Source: Bacillus sp. (in: firmicutes) (GTDB lineage: Bacteria > Bacillota > Bacilli > Bacillales > Bacillaceae). From it: a stretch of DNA of 61,865 nucleotides. The notes below the pieces were generated by a model. That model did no database searches. It was not told the origin of the DNA and saw nothing but the letters and a program-made list of their open reading frames with translations. Of this stretch, positions 44,616-53,050 are shown piece after piece. Every line of letters starts with the position of its first letter. Position 1 is the stretch's first letter. The stretch is taken from the NCBI GenBank assembly GCA_031180805.1, contig JAPSLL010000007.1:1-61865 (forward strand), written 5' to 3'. The translations under genes were made by a program, and so were the position numbers.

Positions 44616-46409
44616 ATGAGGGATTTAGTAGGAAATATGACATTTCGATTAAAAATTATCACAGTTCTCCTTTTTATTACACTTTTATATAGTAGCTTCG
44701 GTCTGATTCTTGTTCACTCAATTGAGGATATTACGAAAGTAAGTAATAACATACAAGAGGAGAATATTCCCGAGCTGATCTGGTTATCAAAATTTAGTGA
44801 GGAGTTATCGATAAAGGAGCATATTGTAACAAGCTCTTTAAAATCTAATTCATGCTGTACGTTTATTAATGAATATCAAGCATATGTTGAGGATGTTAAG
44901 GAAGAGACGGAAGCAGAGGAACTGCCAAGTAGCTTAAAAAAAATTAAAAGTGAGATTGATTTATTAGATTTTGATTTAGATGATAGAGTTGGTGGCTTGT
45001 TGAATGTAAATGATCAAGCTTCAGCAGAGGATTATATAAAAACAGAATTCCTTCCGAAGCTCGATCAGTTACAGGATAAGATTATCGTAGAAAAGAATAA
45101 ATCCATTGGAAATTTAAATCGTAAATCAAGCTCCTTTTCCGAGATTATTAAAGGATCCTTATGGCTGCTCATTGGCCTTTCGATTGGGGCTGTTTTCTTC
45201 TCTATTATAGTTTCTTATCGAATGAGCGCCAATATTACGAAGCCAATTGAAAACATGATCAGCAAGGTTGATAAAATTGCTAAAGGACATTACGGTCTTT
45301 CACTTGGATCAATAAATGATCAAATTGAGCTTAGACAATTAACGAATTCAATTAACACTATGTCGAGTCGGTTGAAGGATTCGTTTAATACGATTTTAAA
45401 TGATAAAAACTACCGGGAACAAATCTTGAATTCATTGTCTGTTGGTATTATAACGCTGAACGATCAAAAAAGGGATGTTACATTAAATAATACAGCAAAG
45501 CACTTGCTAAATCTTGATGAGGAACAGGTAAAAAACTTTTTGTTTACAAAAGCAGAAGGTGATAATCAGGAGTTCTGGGAAATTGTTGCCGCTAAAGAAT
45601 CACATAAGCATACAAAGGTAACATTTCAAGCAAACGATGAAAGACGAATTCTATTAGTCTCTCAAGTCGGTTTAGTTGACCAGAAGCAAGATACAATCGG
45701 AAGAGTCATTAATTTTATCGATATTACAGAGACTGAGGAATTAGAAAAACGGATGCACCAATCAGAAAAGCTAGCTCTTGTTGGGGAGATGGCTGCAGAT
45801 GCTGCACACGAAATTCGAAATCCGCTTGCTGTTGTCCATGGCTTTTTATCTTTAATGAATCAATCATTATCAGAAAGTAATAAAGACCAGTTTCACTTAC
45901 CACTCATTATGAAGGAAATTGAGCGAATCAATGTTATTATCGAAGAAATGCTATTAACATCAAAGCCAGGTGCTCCAATTACGAGAGAGGTTTATATTGA
46001 AGAGATTATTAAGGAATTTTTACCTTTAATCGTTGAGTCATCAGAGGATATCCATTTCTCAATACAACTAAATCAAACTCCAGTAAATGTTGATGTAAAG
46101 CAAATAAAGCAAGTATTTCATAATATGATTCGAAACAGTATCGAGGCAATGGGTGGAAAGGGAAAAATCTCTATTACGTCACAAGTAGAGGACAACTTCT
46201 ACAAAATATATATGAGGGACAATGGTCCTGGTATCCCAGAACAAGTACTTGAAACGATGTTTGAGCCATTTTCCACCTCTAAAGAAAATGGGACAGGCTT
46301 AGGTTTAGTGATTGTTAAAAGGATTATCGAAAACCATCAAGGAACGATTAAATTACTTAATAGTACAGAGGAAGGTACTACATTTCAAATTTCCATCCCA
46401 ATCAAATAA
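44616..46409 (+). CDS. Sporulation-type sensor histidine kinase (HAMP-PAS-HisKA-HATPase)
   Basis: A 597-residue membrane kinase. TM1 is near residues 10-30, an extracellular sensor domain covers about 31-175, and TM2 is near 180-203. HAMP (SANITKPIENMISKVDKIAKG) and a PAS-like domain (280-370) follow. HisKA carries the phosphorylated His in AAHEIRNPLAVVHG, and HATPase has NMIRNSIEAM, DNGPGIPE and GTGLGL. ATG at 44616 follows GAGGGGA by six bases. No response regulator is adjacent, as with the KinA-E group that feeds Spo0F. It probably reads ligand occupancy of the Med-like protein. Confidence 0.88.
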   Translation: MRDLVGNMTFRLKIITVLLFITLLYSSFGLILVHSIEDITKVSNNIQEENIPELIWLSKFSEELSIKEHIVTSSLKSNSCCTFINEYQAYVEDVKEETEAEELPSSLKKIKSEIDLLDFDLDDRVGGLLNVNDQASAEDYIKTEFLPKLDQLQDKIIVEKNKSIGNLNRKSSSFSEIIKGSLWLLIGLSIGAVFFSIIVSYRMSANITKPIENMISKVDKIAKGHYGLSLGSINDQIELRQLTNSINTMSSRLKDSFNTILNDKNYREQILNSLSVGIITLNDQKRDVTLNNTAKHLLNLDEEQVKNFLFTKAEGDNQEFWEIVAAKESHKHTKVTFQANDERRILLVSQVGLVDQKQDTIGRVINFIDITETEELEKRMHQSEKLALVGEMAADAAHEIRNPLAVVHGFLSLMNQSLSESNKDQFHLPLIMKEIERINVIIEEMLLTSKPGAPITREVYIEEIIKEFLPLIVESSEDIHFSIQLNQTPVNVDVKQIKQVFHNMIRNSIEAMGGKGKISITSQVEDNFYKIYMRDNGPGIPEQVLETMFEPFSTSKENGTGLGLVIVKRIIENHQGTIKLLNSTEEGTTFQISIPIK

Positions 46410-46448
46410 AGGGTCAGTCCCTACGAAAGTGGGGACTGACCCTTTTTT
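46409..46448. terminator. Terminator with REP-like GGGTCAGTCCC stem
   Basis: GGGTCAGTCCC (46411-46421) and GGGACTGACCC (46433-46443), then TTTTTT. It begins right after the kinase stop and lies between convergent genes. Confidence 0.8.
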
Positions 46449-46494
46449 ACAGCACCTCGAGGCTAGTTGAGGAGCTTGCGCTTACGTCCACTAT

Positions 46495-48177
46495 TTATTT
46501 CGGTAGCTTAAATGAGCTTTTTAGAGATACAATTCTGTTGAAGACGATTTTCTCGTCTGTTGAATGTCTTGGGTCTACATTAAAGTAGCCATGACGGAAA
46601 AATTGGAATTTATCATGTGCCTTTACTTCCTTCATATTCGGCTCTACAAACCCTTGTAAAACCTCCAATGAATTTCCATTTACATAATCAAGGAACGTTT
46701 TTTCTTCTTCCACATCTTCTTCACTGTCTTCATCTTCTACATCTTGCTTATCTAAAATTAACGGTTCATATAAGCGGAATTCTGCCGGGATTGATTGTGA
46801 AGCTTCTACCCAATGGATTGTTCCTTTTACTTTTCGACCTGTAAAGCCTGTGCCGCTTTTTGTTTCTGGGTCATACGTACAATGGATTTCAACGATATTC
46901 CCCTCTTCGTCCTTAATGACATCCTCACATTTAATGAAGTAAGCATGCTTTAGGCGAACCTCATTACCAGGGAAAAGTCGGAAGTATTTCTTTGGCGGAT
47001 CCTCCATAAAATCCTCTTGCTCAATATAGATTTCGCGAGAGAATGGAATTTGGCGCATTCCCATTTCAGGAACTTCCGGATTAATTTCTGCATCAAGCAT
47101 TTCAACTTGTCCTTCAGGGTAATTCGTAATGACAACCTTTAAAGGCTTTAAAATTCCCATTGTTCGGGGTGCTTTTAGCTTTAAATCCTCGCGGACGAAG
47201 TGCTCTAGCATTGCTTCATCTACTAAACCAGATCCTTTTGATACACCTGTATGTTTTACAAACTCGCGAATCGCTTCAGGTGTATACCCTTTTCGACGTA
47301 AGCCAGAAATCGTCGGCATCCGTGGATCATCCCAGCCGTCAACAAATTTTTCATCGACAAGCTGTTTTAGCTTACGTTTACTCATAACAGTATTTGTAAT
47401 ACCCAGACGACCAAATTCGATTTGCTGAGGCTTATGCTCCATCTCACATTCCTCGATAACCCAGTTGTAAAGTGGACGTTGGTCTTCAAATTCTGTTGTA
47501 CATAATGAATGTGTAATTCCTTCAATTGCATCCTCAAGCGGGTGTGCAAAAGCATACATCGGATAAATACACCAAGTATCACCAGTATTATGATGTGTTG
47601 CATGAGATACGCGGTAAAGAACAGGGTCACGAAGATTAATATTAGGTGATGCCATATCAATTTTGGCACGGAGCACCTTTTCACCGTTTCCGAATTCTCC
47701 CTTGCGCATTCTTTCAAATAAATCGATGTTTTCTTCAATTGAACGATTGCGGTATGGACTTTCTTTACCAGGCTCTGTTAATGTTCCGCGGTATTGTCTT
47801 ATTTCATCTGCTGTTAAATCATCAACATAGGCTTTGCCCTTCTTGATGAGCAGTAATGCACGGTTATACATTTCTTCAAAATAATCTGATGCGAAGAATA
47901 GGCCATCCCATTCATAACCTAGCCATGCTACGTCCTCTTTAATTGCCTCAACATATTCTGTATCTTCTTTCAATGGGTTTGTATCATCAAATCGTAAATT
48001 TGTTTTTCCATTGAAATCATCAGCTAGTCCAAAGTTGATCACAATTGATTTCGCATGACCGATGTGTAAGTATCCGTTTGGTTCTGGTGGAAAGCGAGTA
48101 TATACATAGTCGCGTTTACCAGTTTCAAGATCCTCTTTAATAATACTTTTAATAAAGTTTGAGGAGTTGTGTTCCAA
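46495..48177 (-). CDS. glnS: Glutaminyl-tRNA synthetase
   Basis: A 560-residue class I synthetase charging tRNA-Gln. The HIGH motif is in [15 protein letters not shown] (about residue 31), the KMSKS-equivalent is VMSKRKL (about 264), and the GlnRS-specific block is [22 protein letters not shown]-terminal two-barrel anticodon-binding region is present. The start is TTG, with AAAGG about 11 bases upstream. No T-box leader (no TGGNACCGCG) is visible. Most Bacillus make Gln-tRNA by GltX plus GatCAB, so a GlnRS is unusual here and suggests horizontal gain. Confidence 0.95.
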   Translation of the reverse strand: MEHNSSNFIKSIIKEDLETGKRDYVYTRFPPEPNGYLHIGHAKSIVINFGLADDFNGKTNLRFDDTNPLKEDTEYVEAIKEDVAWLGYEWDGLFFASDYFEEMYNRALLLIKKGKAYVDDLTADEIRQYRGTLTEPGKESPYRNRSIEENIDLFERMRKGEFGNGEKVLRAKIDMASPNINLRDPVLYRVSHATHHNTGDTWCIYPMYAFAHPLEDAIEGITHSLCTTEFEDQRPLYNWVIEECEMEHKPQQIEFGRLGITNTVMSKRKLKQLVDEKFVDGWDDPRMPTISGLRRKGYTPEAIREFVKHTGVSKGSGLVDEAMLEHFVREDLKLKAPRTMGILKPLKVVITNYPEGQVEMLDAEINPEVPEMGMRQIPFSREIYIEQEDFMEDPPKKYFRLFPGNEVRLKHAYFIKCEDVIKDEEGNIVEIHCTYDPETKSGTGFTGRKVKGTIHWVEASQSIPAEFRLYEPLILDKQDVEDEDSEEDVEEEKTFLDYVNGNSLEVLQGFVEPNMKEVKAHDKFQFFRHGYFNVDPRHSTDEKIVFNRIVSLKSSFKLPK

Positions 48178-48513
48178 TTCAAATCAAACCTTTCTTTATA
48201 GAGGTTGTTTAAAGAGATGAAATAATGGTGCAAAAATGTTCGACACTTCCATCTTTTTAAAACCAATTTTACTATGTAAAAATAAGTTCTGCATATCATT
48301 ATACCAATAGAATTGAAAAAGGTTAATTTCATTAGTAAAATTCATATAATTGCATGATAACTCATTCTGCACACAAAGTTAAATTTTATTCATTTTAAGA
48401 GAATTTTAAAAAGATGAATTGATTTAGTAGGAATTTTTTGGATATAGTGGAATTATGATAATATCGTGCAATGGTGTTTACCTTTGGATAGATGAATAAG
48501 TGGAGGATGGAAA
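48178..48513. promoter_or_regulatory. Divergent intergenic region of glnS and the MFS gene
   Basis: About 340 AT-rich bases. A possible -10 TATGATAAT near 48445 could serve the MFS gene. No T-box, riboswitch or clear operator is seen for glnS. Confidence 0.4.
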
Positions 48514-49749
48514 ATGAGTCAGGAGTCAGCATTTAAAGATTTTCTTAGCAATCGGTTCGTAAGGGCCATATTACTTTCAGGATTGTTTTTGCAATTAGGT
48601 ATTTGGATTAGAAATTTTGCTGTTTTATTATTTGTCATGGAACAAACAAATGAAGATCCCTTTGCAGTTTCGTTAATCTCAGTGGCAGAATATGCCCCAA
48701 TTTTTATTTTCTCAATTATAGGTGGTACGTTTGCTGACCGCTGGAGGCCGAAACGAACGATGGTTTGGTGCGATATTTTAAGCTCCATTTCCGTTTTTGC
48801 GGTTTTGCTAACTCTTGTTTTCGGAACTTGGCAGGTTGTCTTTTTTGCAATGCTAATCTCCTCCATATTGTCACAATTTTCTCAGCCATCAGGAATGAAG
48901 CTGTTTAAGGTGCATGTACCTGAAGCTCAATTACAAATGGGGATGTCGATATACCAAACGATGTTTGCGCTATTTATGATCATTGGTCCTGTCATCGGTA
49001 CGATTATTTATGGCAATTTTGGGATTACAATCTCGATTGCGATTACCGGTGTTATGTTTTTGCTTTCAGCCCTTGCGCTTATGTTTTTACCTGCTGATAA
49101 GGTAGCAGAAGCTTCTCTAGAAAAAACAACGGTCATTCAAGAGCTTGTTCAAGGATTTAAATATGTAGTAAGCAATCGCTTTTTAACAATCTTAGGAGCG
49201 AATTTCTTTGTTGCGGGGTTAGCAATAGGATTAATTCAGCCATTAGGGATATTTATTGTTACACAACAGCTACATATGGATAAGGAATTTCTTCAATGGT
49301 TTATGGCGGTAAATGGGGTTGCCATGATTATTGGCGGTGGTATCGCATTAGCTGTATCGAAAAAGATCTCACCAATTCGTATGCTTGCAGCAGGGATGAT
49401 TATCAACGCCTTAATGATTTCGATAATCGGTTTTTCAAATATATTATGGCTATCCATTGCTGCTCAATTCTTTTGTGGTCTCATGATGCCTGCGATTCAA
49501 ATCAGTATTAATACGATGATTTTAACAAATGCAGAGGAAGCGTTTGTAGGCCGTGTAAATGGGATTATGACACCATTATTTATGGGAGCGATGGTCATTA
49601 TGATGGGGCTAGCTGGTGTTTTAAAGCAACTATTCGGATTAACGATTTCCTATCAAATTTCCGCAATTTTTATGCTGCTAGGTGTGCTGCTCGTCATGCC
49701 GCTAGTGCTCAATAAGCCAACGAAAAAACAAGTAAAGGTAGATATTTAA
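48514..49749 (+). CDS. MFS transporter (DHA3-like efflux protein)
   Basis: A 411-residue major facilitator with twelve hydrophobic segments. It has the MFS motif A-like loop GGTFADRWRPKRTM between segments 2 and 3, and a second-half MDKEFLQWFMAVNGVAMIIGG typical of DHA3/YfmO-YxiO-like exporters. TGGAGGATGGAAA precedes the ATG. It is likely a drug or metabolite exporter. Monocistronic between glnS and the riboswitch-controlled aspartokinase. Confidence 0.85.
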   Translation: MSQESAFKDFLSNRFVRAILLSGLFLQLGIWIRNFAVLLFVMEQTNEDPFAVSLISVAEYAPIFIFSIIGGTFADRWRPKRTMVWCDILSSISVFAVLLTLVFGTWQVVFFAMLISSILSQFSQPSGMKLFKVHVPEAQLQMGMSIYQTMFALFMIIGPVIGTIIYGNFGITISIAITGVMFLLSALALMFLPADKVAEASLEKTTVIQELVQGFKYVVSNRFLTILGANFFVAGLAIGLIQPLGIFIVTQQLHMDKEFLQWFMAVNGVAMIIGGGIALAVSKKISPIRMLAAGMIINALMISIIGFSNILWLSIAAQFFCGLMMPAIQISINTMILTNAEEAFVGRVNGIMTPLFMGAMVIMMGLAGVLKQLFGLTISYQISAIFMLLGVLLVMPLVLNKPTKKQVKVDI

Positions 49750-49751
49750 TA

Positions 49752-49770
49752 TTGGGGACAGTCCCCAAGG
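49752..49770. repeat. Short palindrome related to the GGGACTG/CAGTCCC family
   Basis: TTGGGGACAGTCCCCAA, a 7-bp stem with a 3-base loop, just after the MFS stop. There is no T-run, so it is a REP-like stem rather than a proven terminator. Confidence 0.45.
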
Positions 49771-49846
49771 TTCAATTGTTCTTGACATTCTCCATGTTCA
49801 AGATTAAAGTAAATTTATTCTTTCTTAAAATGCATATTTTAAATAT

Positions 49847-50009
49847 CTCTTATCAAGAGTGGCGGAGGGACTGGCCCGATGACGCCCAGCAACCGTTCTA
49901 CACGTAGAATTGGTGCTAATTCCTGCAAAATCAATATTGGTTTTGACAGATAAGAGAGGAGACTCCTAATACATGTGGTGAAACCTCTCTATCTTAGAGA
50001 GGTTTTTTA
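49847..50009 (+). ncRNA. SAM-I (S-box) riboswitch with terminator
   Basis: P1 is CTCTTATC (49847-49854) with GATAAGAG (49949-49956). The core contains AGAGTGGCGGAGGGACTGGC and CGATGACGCCCAGCAACC, the S-box consensus. The terminator AAACCTCTCTA-TCT-TAGAGAGGTTT with a T-run lies at 49981-50008. AGAGAGG (49953-49959) can pair with CCTCTCT (49984-49990) as antiterminator and overlaps P1, so SAM binding should favour termination. Confidence 0.95.
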
Positions 50010-50195
50010 TATGATAGAAACAATCTTGATCATTGTAGCGTCATTTTGACATATACTATGAAAGGAAAATAAAAATGTCTACTATAAAGAGACAAATGTT
50101 CCTTATGGGGAGAAAACTCTTGATTATTCAATAAAAAAAAGAGATAATAAGAAACAAAATTTGACTGAAAATTAAAAATAGTAGGAGTTGTAGAA

Positions 50196-51557
50196 ATGAA
50201 GGTTGTTAAATTTGGGGGTTCTTCATTAGCATCTGGAGAACAGCTAAAAAAAGTATTTCAAATCGTTGTCTCAGATCCTGAAAGAAAGGTGGTCGTTGTT
50301 TCAGCACCAGGAAAACGTTTTTCTGACGATATTAAGGTAACGGATTTATTAATAGATTGTGCGGAAAAGGTATTAGCAGGAGAAGAGATAGAGAGTGAAT
50401 TTGCAACGATTATTGAACGATATGCAAGCATTGCGAAGGAGCTAGAGATTTCCCTTGATATCGTAGACACGATCTCCCATGATTTAAAGGCATTATTAAA
50501 TGGAAATAAAGAAAAGCCTGATCGCTTTTTAGATGCTATTAAAGCAAGCGGCGAGGATAATAATGCAAAGCTCATTGCTGCATATTTTCAACATCGTGGA
50601 GTATTAGCACAATACGTTAGTCCTAAAGAGGCGGGCTTAATCGTATCAGATGAACCTGGTAATGCCCAGGTTTTACCGGAGTCATATGATAATTTATATA
50701 AGCTTCGCGATCGTGAAGGAATTATCGTGTTCCCAGGCTTTTTTGGTCACAATAAAAACGGTGATGTATTAACTTTCTCAAGAAGCGGATCTGATATTAC
50801 CGGTTCGATACTTGCAAATGGTGTTAAAGCGGATTTATATGAAAACTTTACAGATGTAGATGCAGTTTATTCAGTAAATCCTACTATTGTTCAAAATCCA
50901 AAGGAAATAAGCGAGCTTACTTATCGTGAAATGAGAGAGCTATCTTATGCGGGATTTTCTGTTTTCCATGATGAAGCGTTAATTCCAGCCTTTAGAGCAG
51001 GAATACCTGTAAATGTAAAAAACACGAACAACCCTACTGCTCCTGGGACAAGAATTGTCAATGAGCGTGCAAATACAAACGGACCGGTCATTGGAATTGC
51101 GAGTGATAAAGGCTTTTGCAGCATTTACATTAGCAAATATTTAATGAACCGGGAAATTGGATTCGGCCGTAGACTACTCCAAATTTTAGAAGATTTTGGT
51201 CTTACGTATGAGCATGTGCCTTCAGGAATTGATGATGTCACTGTCATACTAAGACAAAATCAAATGGATAAAGAAATCGAAGCAGCAATTACGAAGCGAA
51301 TTATCAATGAATTACATGCGGATGAAGTGATTATTGAACATAATCTTGTCCTCATTATGGTTGTTGGTGAAGGGATGAGACATAATGTTGGGACAACAGC
51401 ACGTGCTGCAAAAGCGCTTGCGAATGCTGGAGTTAACATTGAAATGATCAACCAAGGCTCATCAGAGGTTAGCATGATGTTCGGGGTGAAGGAAGCACAG
51501 GAAAAACGTGCAGTTCAAGCATTGTATAATGAGTTTTTTGTTGCGGTACCTGTATAA
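50196..51557 (+). CDS. Aspartate kinase (YclM/ThrD-like, ACT-domain)
   Basis: A 453-residue monofunctional aspartokinase phosphorylating aspartate, the first step to Lys, Met and Thr. The N-terminal kinase motif is VVKFGGSSLA, with FSRSGSDITGSILA in the catalytic domain. Two C-terminal ACT domains follow (EIGFGRRLLQILEDFGL and TARAAKALANAGVNIEMINQGSS). Its nearest relative by pattern is B. subtilis aspartokinase III. An S-box riboswitch upstream means that synthesis falls when S-adenosylmethionine is high. That places this isozyme in methionine supply. TAGGAG lies upstream of the ATG. Confidence 0.93.
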   Translation: MKVVKFGGSSLASGEQLKKVFQIVVSDPERKVVVVSAPGKRFSDDIKVTDLLIDCAEKVLAGEEIESEFATIIERYASIAKELEISLDIVDTISHDLKALLNGNKEKPDRFLDAIKASGEDNNAKLIAAYFQHRGVLAQYVSPKEAGLIVSDEPGNAQVLPESYDNLYKLRDREGIIVFPGFFGHNKNGDVLTFSRSGSDITGSILANGVKADLYENFTDVDAVYSVNPTIVQNPKEISELTYREMRELSYAGFSVFHDEALIPAFRAGIPVNVKNTNNPTAPGTRIVNERANTNGPVIGIASDKGFCSIYISKYLMNREIGFGRRLLQILEDFGLTYEHVPSGIDDVTVILRQNQMDKEIEAAITKRIINELHADEVIIEHNLVLIMVVGEGMRHNVGTTARAAKALANAGVNIEMINQGSSEVSMMFGVKEAQEKRAVQALYNEFFVAVPV

Positions 51558-51565
51558 GAGATGGA

Positions 51566-51604
51566 AGGCGCTAGTAAAACTAACTGGCGTCTTTTTTTAT
51601 TGGC
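51566..51604 (+). terminator. Terminator of the aspartokinase gene
   Basis: GGCGCTAGT and ACTGGCGTC pair with two G-U pairs, followed by TTTTTTTA. Confidence 0.7.
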
Positions 51605-51905
51605 TCTTTTCTAAAAGGTTGATTAATGCTACTTGCTTGCGGGATAGGTGAGACCCTGCAAGTGTTTACACAAAAGGAGGATCACTATCCACCCTTCAGA
51701 AAGCGAGTATTCGTACTGAACAATCAAAAACAACAGCTAGTAAAAAGCAACAAAGTTTAAAAGGTTGCAGGAAAATAAGGAACAAGCTTTTTAAATGGTA
51801 TTAGGTAAACGACTCAGTCAATAATAGTTTTAATGGGTTTATAAAAAGCGGAGAAATCATATATACTGATAGTACTAGAGCAAACTGAGGTTGGAGTGTT
51901 AAGAA
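51605..51905. other. Intergenic region before the sucrose regulator
   Basis: About 300 bases. CTTGCGGG...CCCTGCAAG at about 51634-51662 can fold, and an AAAGGAGG at about 51673 precedes no start codon. A gene remnant is possible but not recognisable. No cre site seen. Confidence 0.3.
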
Positions 51906-52892
51906 ATGACGGTGACAATTGGAGAAATTGCCAAATTAGCAGGTGTTGCAAAAAGTACTGTGTCAAGATATTTAAATGGTGGACCAATCGGTGATAAGAC
52001 AAGTCGAAAGATCGAGCAGATTATTAAAGAAACAGGCTATGTTCCAAACACATTTGCTCGGAGCTTAAAGGCAAAGAAAACGAATATTATTGGAACAATT
52101 GTGCCAAGGTTAAATTCATATGCTACTTCCCAAACGTTAATTGGGATTGATGAGGAGCTAAAAGCGCGGGGCTATCAGCTTATTATTTCGAATACAAGCC
52201 AGGATTTAGAACGTGAAATTGAGAGTATTTACAGCCTGGCTAATCAAAAGGTTGCAGGAATTATTTTATTAGCAACAAAGGTAACGGAAAGACATCTTCA
52301 AGTTTTTGCAGATGTTAATGTTCCTGTTCTTCTAGTAGGACAGCAAAGGGATGAGTGTTACAGTCTTATACATGATGATGAAGCGGCAGGTTATGAAATT
52401 GGCAAATATGTGATCGGACAAGGGCATAAAAAAATTGTCTATTTAGGAGTAACAGAGGAAGATATCGCAGTAGGTATTAAACGTAAGGAAGGATTTAAAA
52501 GAGCGACAGAAAAGGAGAAGCATTGTGAAATTCATTATGTGGAAACGAGCTTTAGTTTAAAGGAAGCAGTCCACATCTTCCCGCAGCTTTATCAAACATA
52601 TCATCCAACGGTTATTGTTTGTGCAACAGATAATATTGCTTTAGGAATAATGAAGGCAGCGCAAATGGAGGGGCTAACAATTCCTCGGGATTTGTCGATA
52701 ACTGGTTTTGGCGGTTATGATATAACAGAAATTATCCACCCCGGAATAACCACAGCTCAATTTTTCTATCAAGAGGCAGGATTTCTTGCCGCGAACAGCA
52801 TTGTGAAGCTTGTTCATCAAGAAGAAATTGAGAGGCTGACAATTTCTGGCTTTGAATTAATTATTCGTGAAAGTGTTGACAAAATTCGCTAA
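51906..52892 (+). CDS. LacI family repressor of the sucrose operon (ScrR-like)
   Basis: A 328-residue regulator with the LacI helix-turn-helix TIGEIAKLAGVAKSTVSRYLN at the N-terminus and a periplasmic-binding-protein-like sugar domain. It is upstream of and co-directional with the sucrose PTS, hydrolase and fructokinase genes. Three GGAACCGGTTCC-like palindromes lie between it and the PTS gene, one inside the PTS promoter. It probably represses the operon until sucrose-6-phosphate or fructose appears. GGTTGGAG lies nine bases upstream of the ATG. Confidence 0.88.
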   Translation: MTVTIGEIAKLAGVAKSTVSRYLNGGPIGDKTSRKIEQIIKETGYVPNTFARSLKAKKTNIIGTIVPRLNSYATSQTLIGIDEELKARGYQLIISNTSQDLEREIESIYSLANQKVAGIILLATKVTERHLQVFADVNVPVLLVGQQRDECYSLIHDDEAAGYEIGKYVIGQGHKKIVYLGVTEEDIAVGIKRKEGFKRATEKEKHCEIHYVETSFSLKEAVHIFPQLYQTYHPTVIVCATDNIALGIMKAAQMEGLTIPRDLSITGFGGYDITEIIHPGITTAQFFYQEAGFLAANSIVKLVHQEEIERLTISGFELIIRESVDKIR

Positions 52893-52909
52893 TCTTTATA
52901 TACTTTACC

Positions 52910-53032
52910 TGAAACCGGTTCCAGTATCGGTTTTCATTTTATCTTTAATTGGAACCGGTACCATTATTTTATGCAAGTCGGTACACAATCGAATTACATT
53001 TTTTTGTTCATTTGTGGAACCGGTTCTATAAT
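52910..53032 (+). promoter_or_regulatory. Sucrose operon promoter with three LacI-type operators
   Basis: TGAAACCGGTTCCA (52910-52923), TGGAACCGGTACCA (52950-52963) and TGGAACCGGTTCTA (53015-53028) are near-identical palindromes. The promoter TTGTTC (53004-53009), 17 bases, TATAAT (53027-53032) contains the third in its spacer. The first also overlaps a GAAACCG/CGGTTTTC stem that may end the regulator transcript. Confidence 0.75.
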
Positions 53033-53050
53033 TGAGGAAGGGTGAGAAAA

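Noticed and set aside
48178-48400. T-box leader for glnS
   Set aside because: Neither the TGGNACCGCG box nor a terminator/antiterminator pair could be found on the minus strand.
51605-51780. Possible small gene after AAAGGAGG near 51673
   Set aside because: No ATG, GTG or TTG at proper spacing and frames soon close; no recognisable product.
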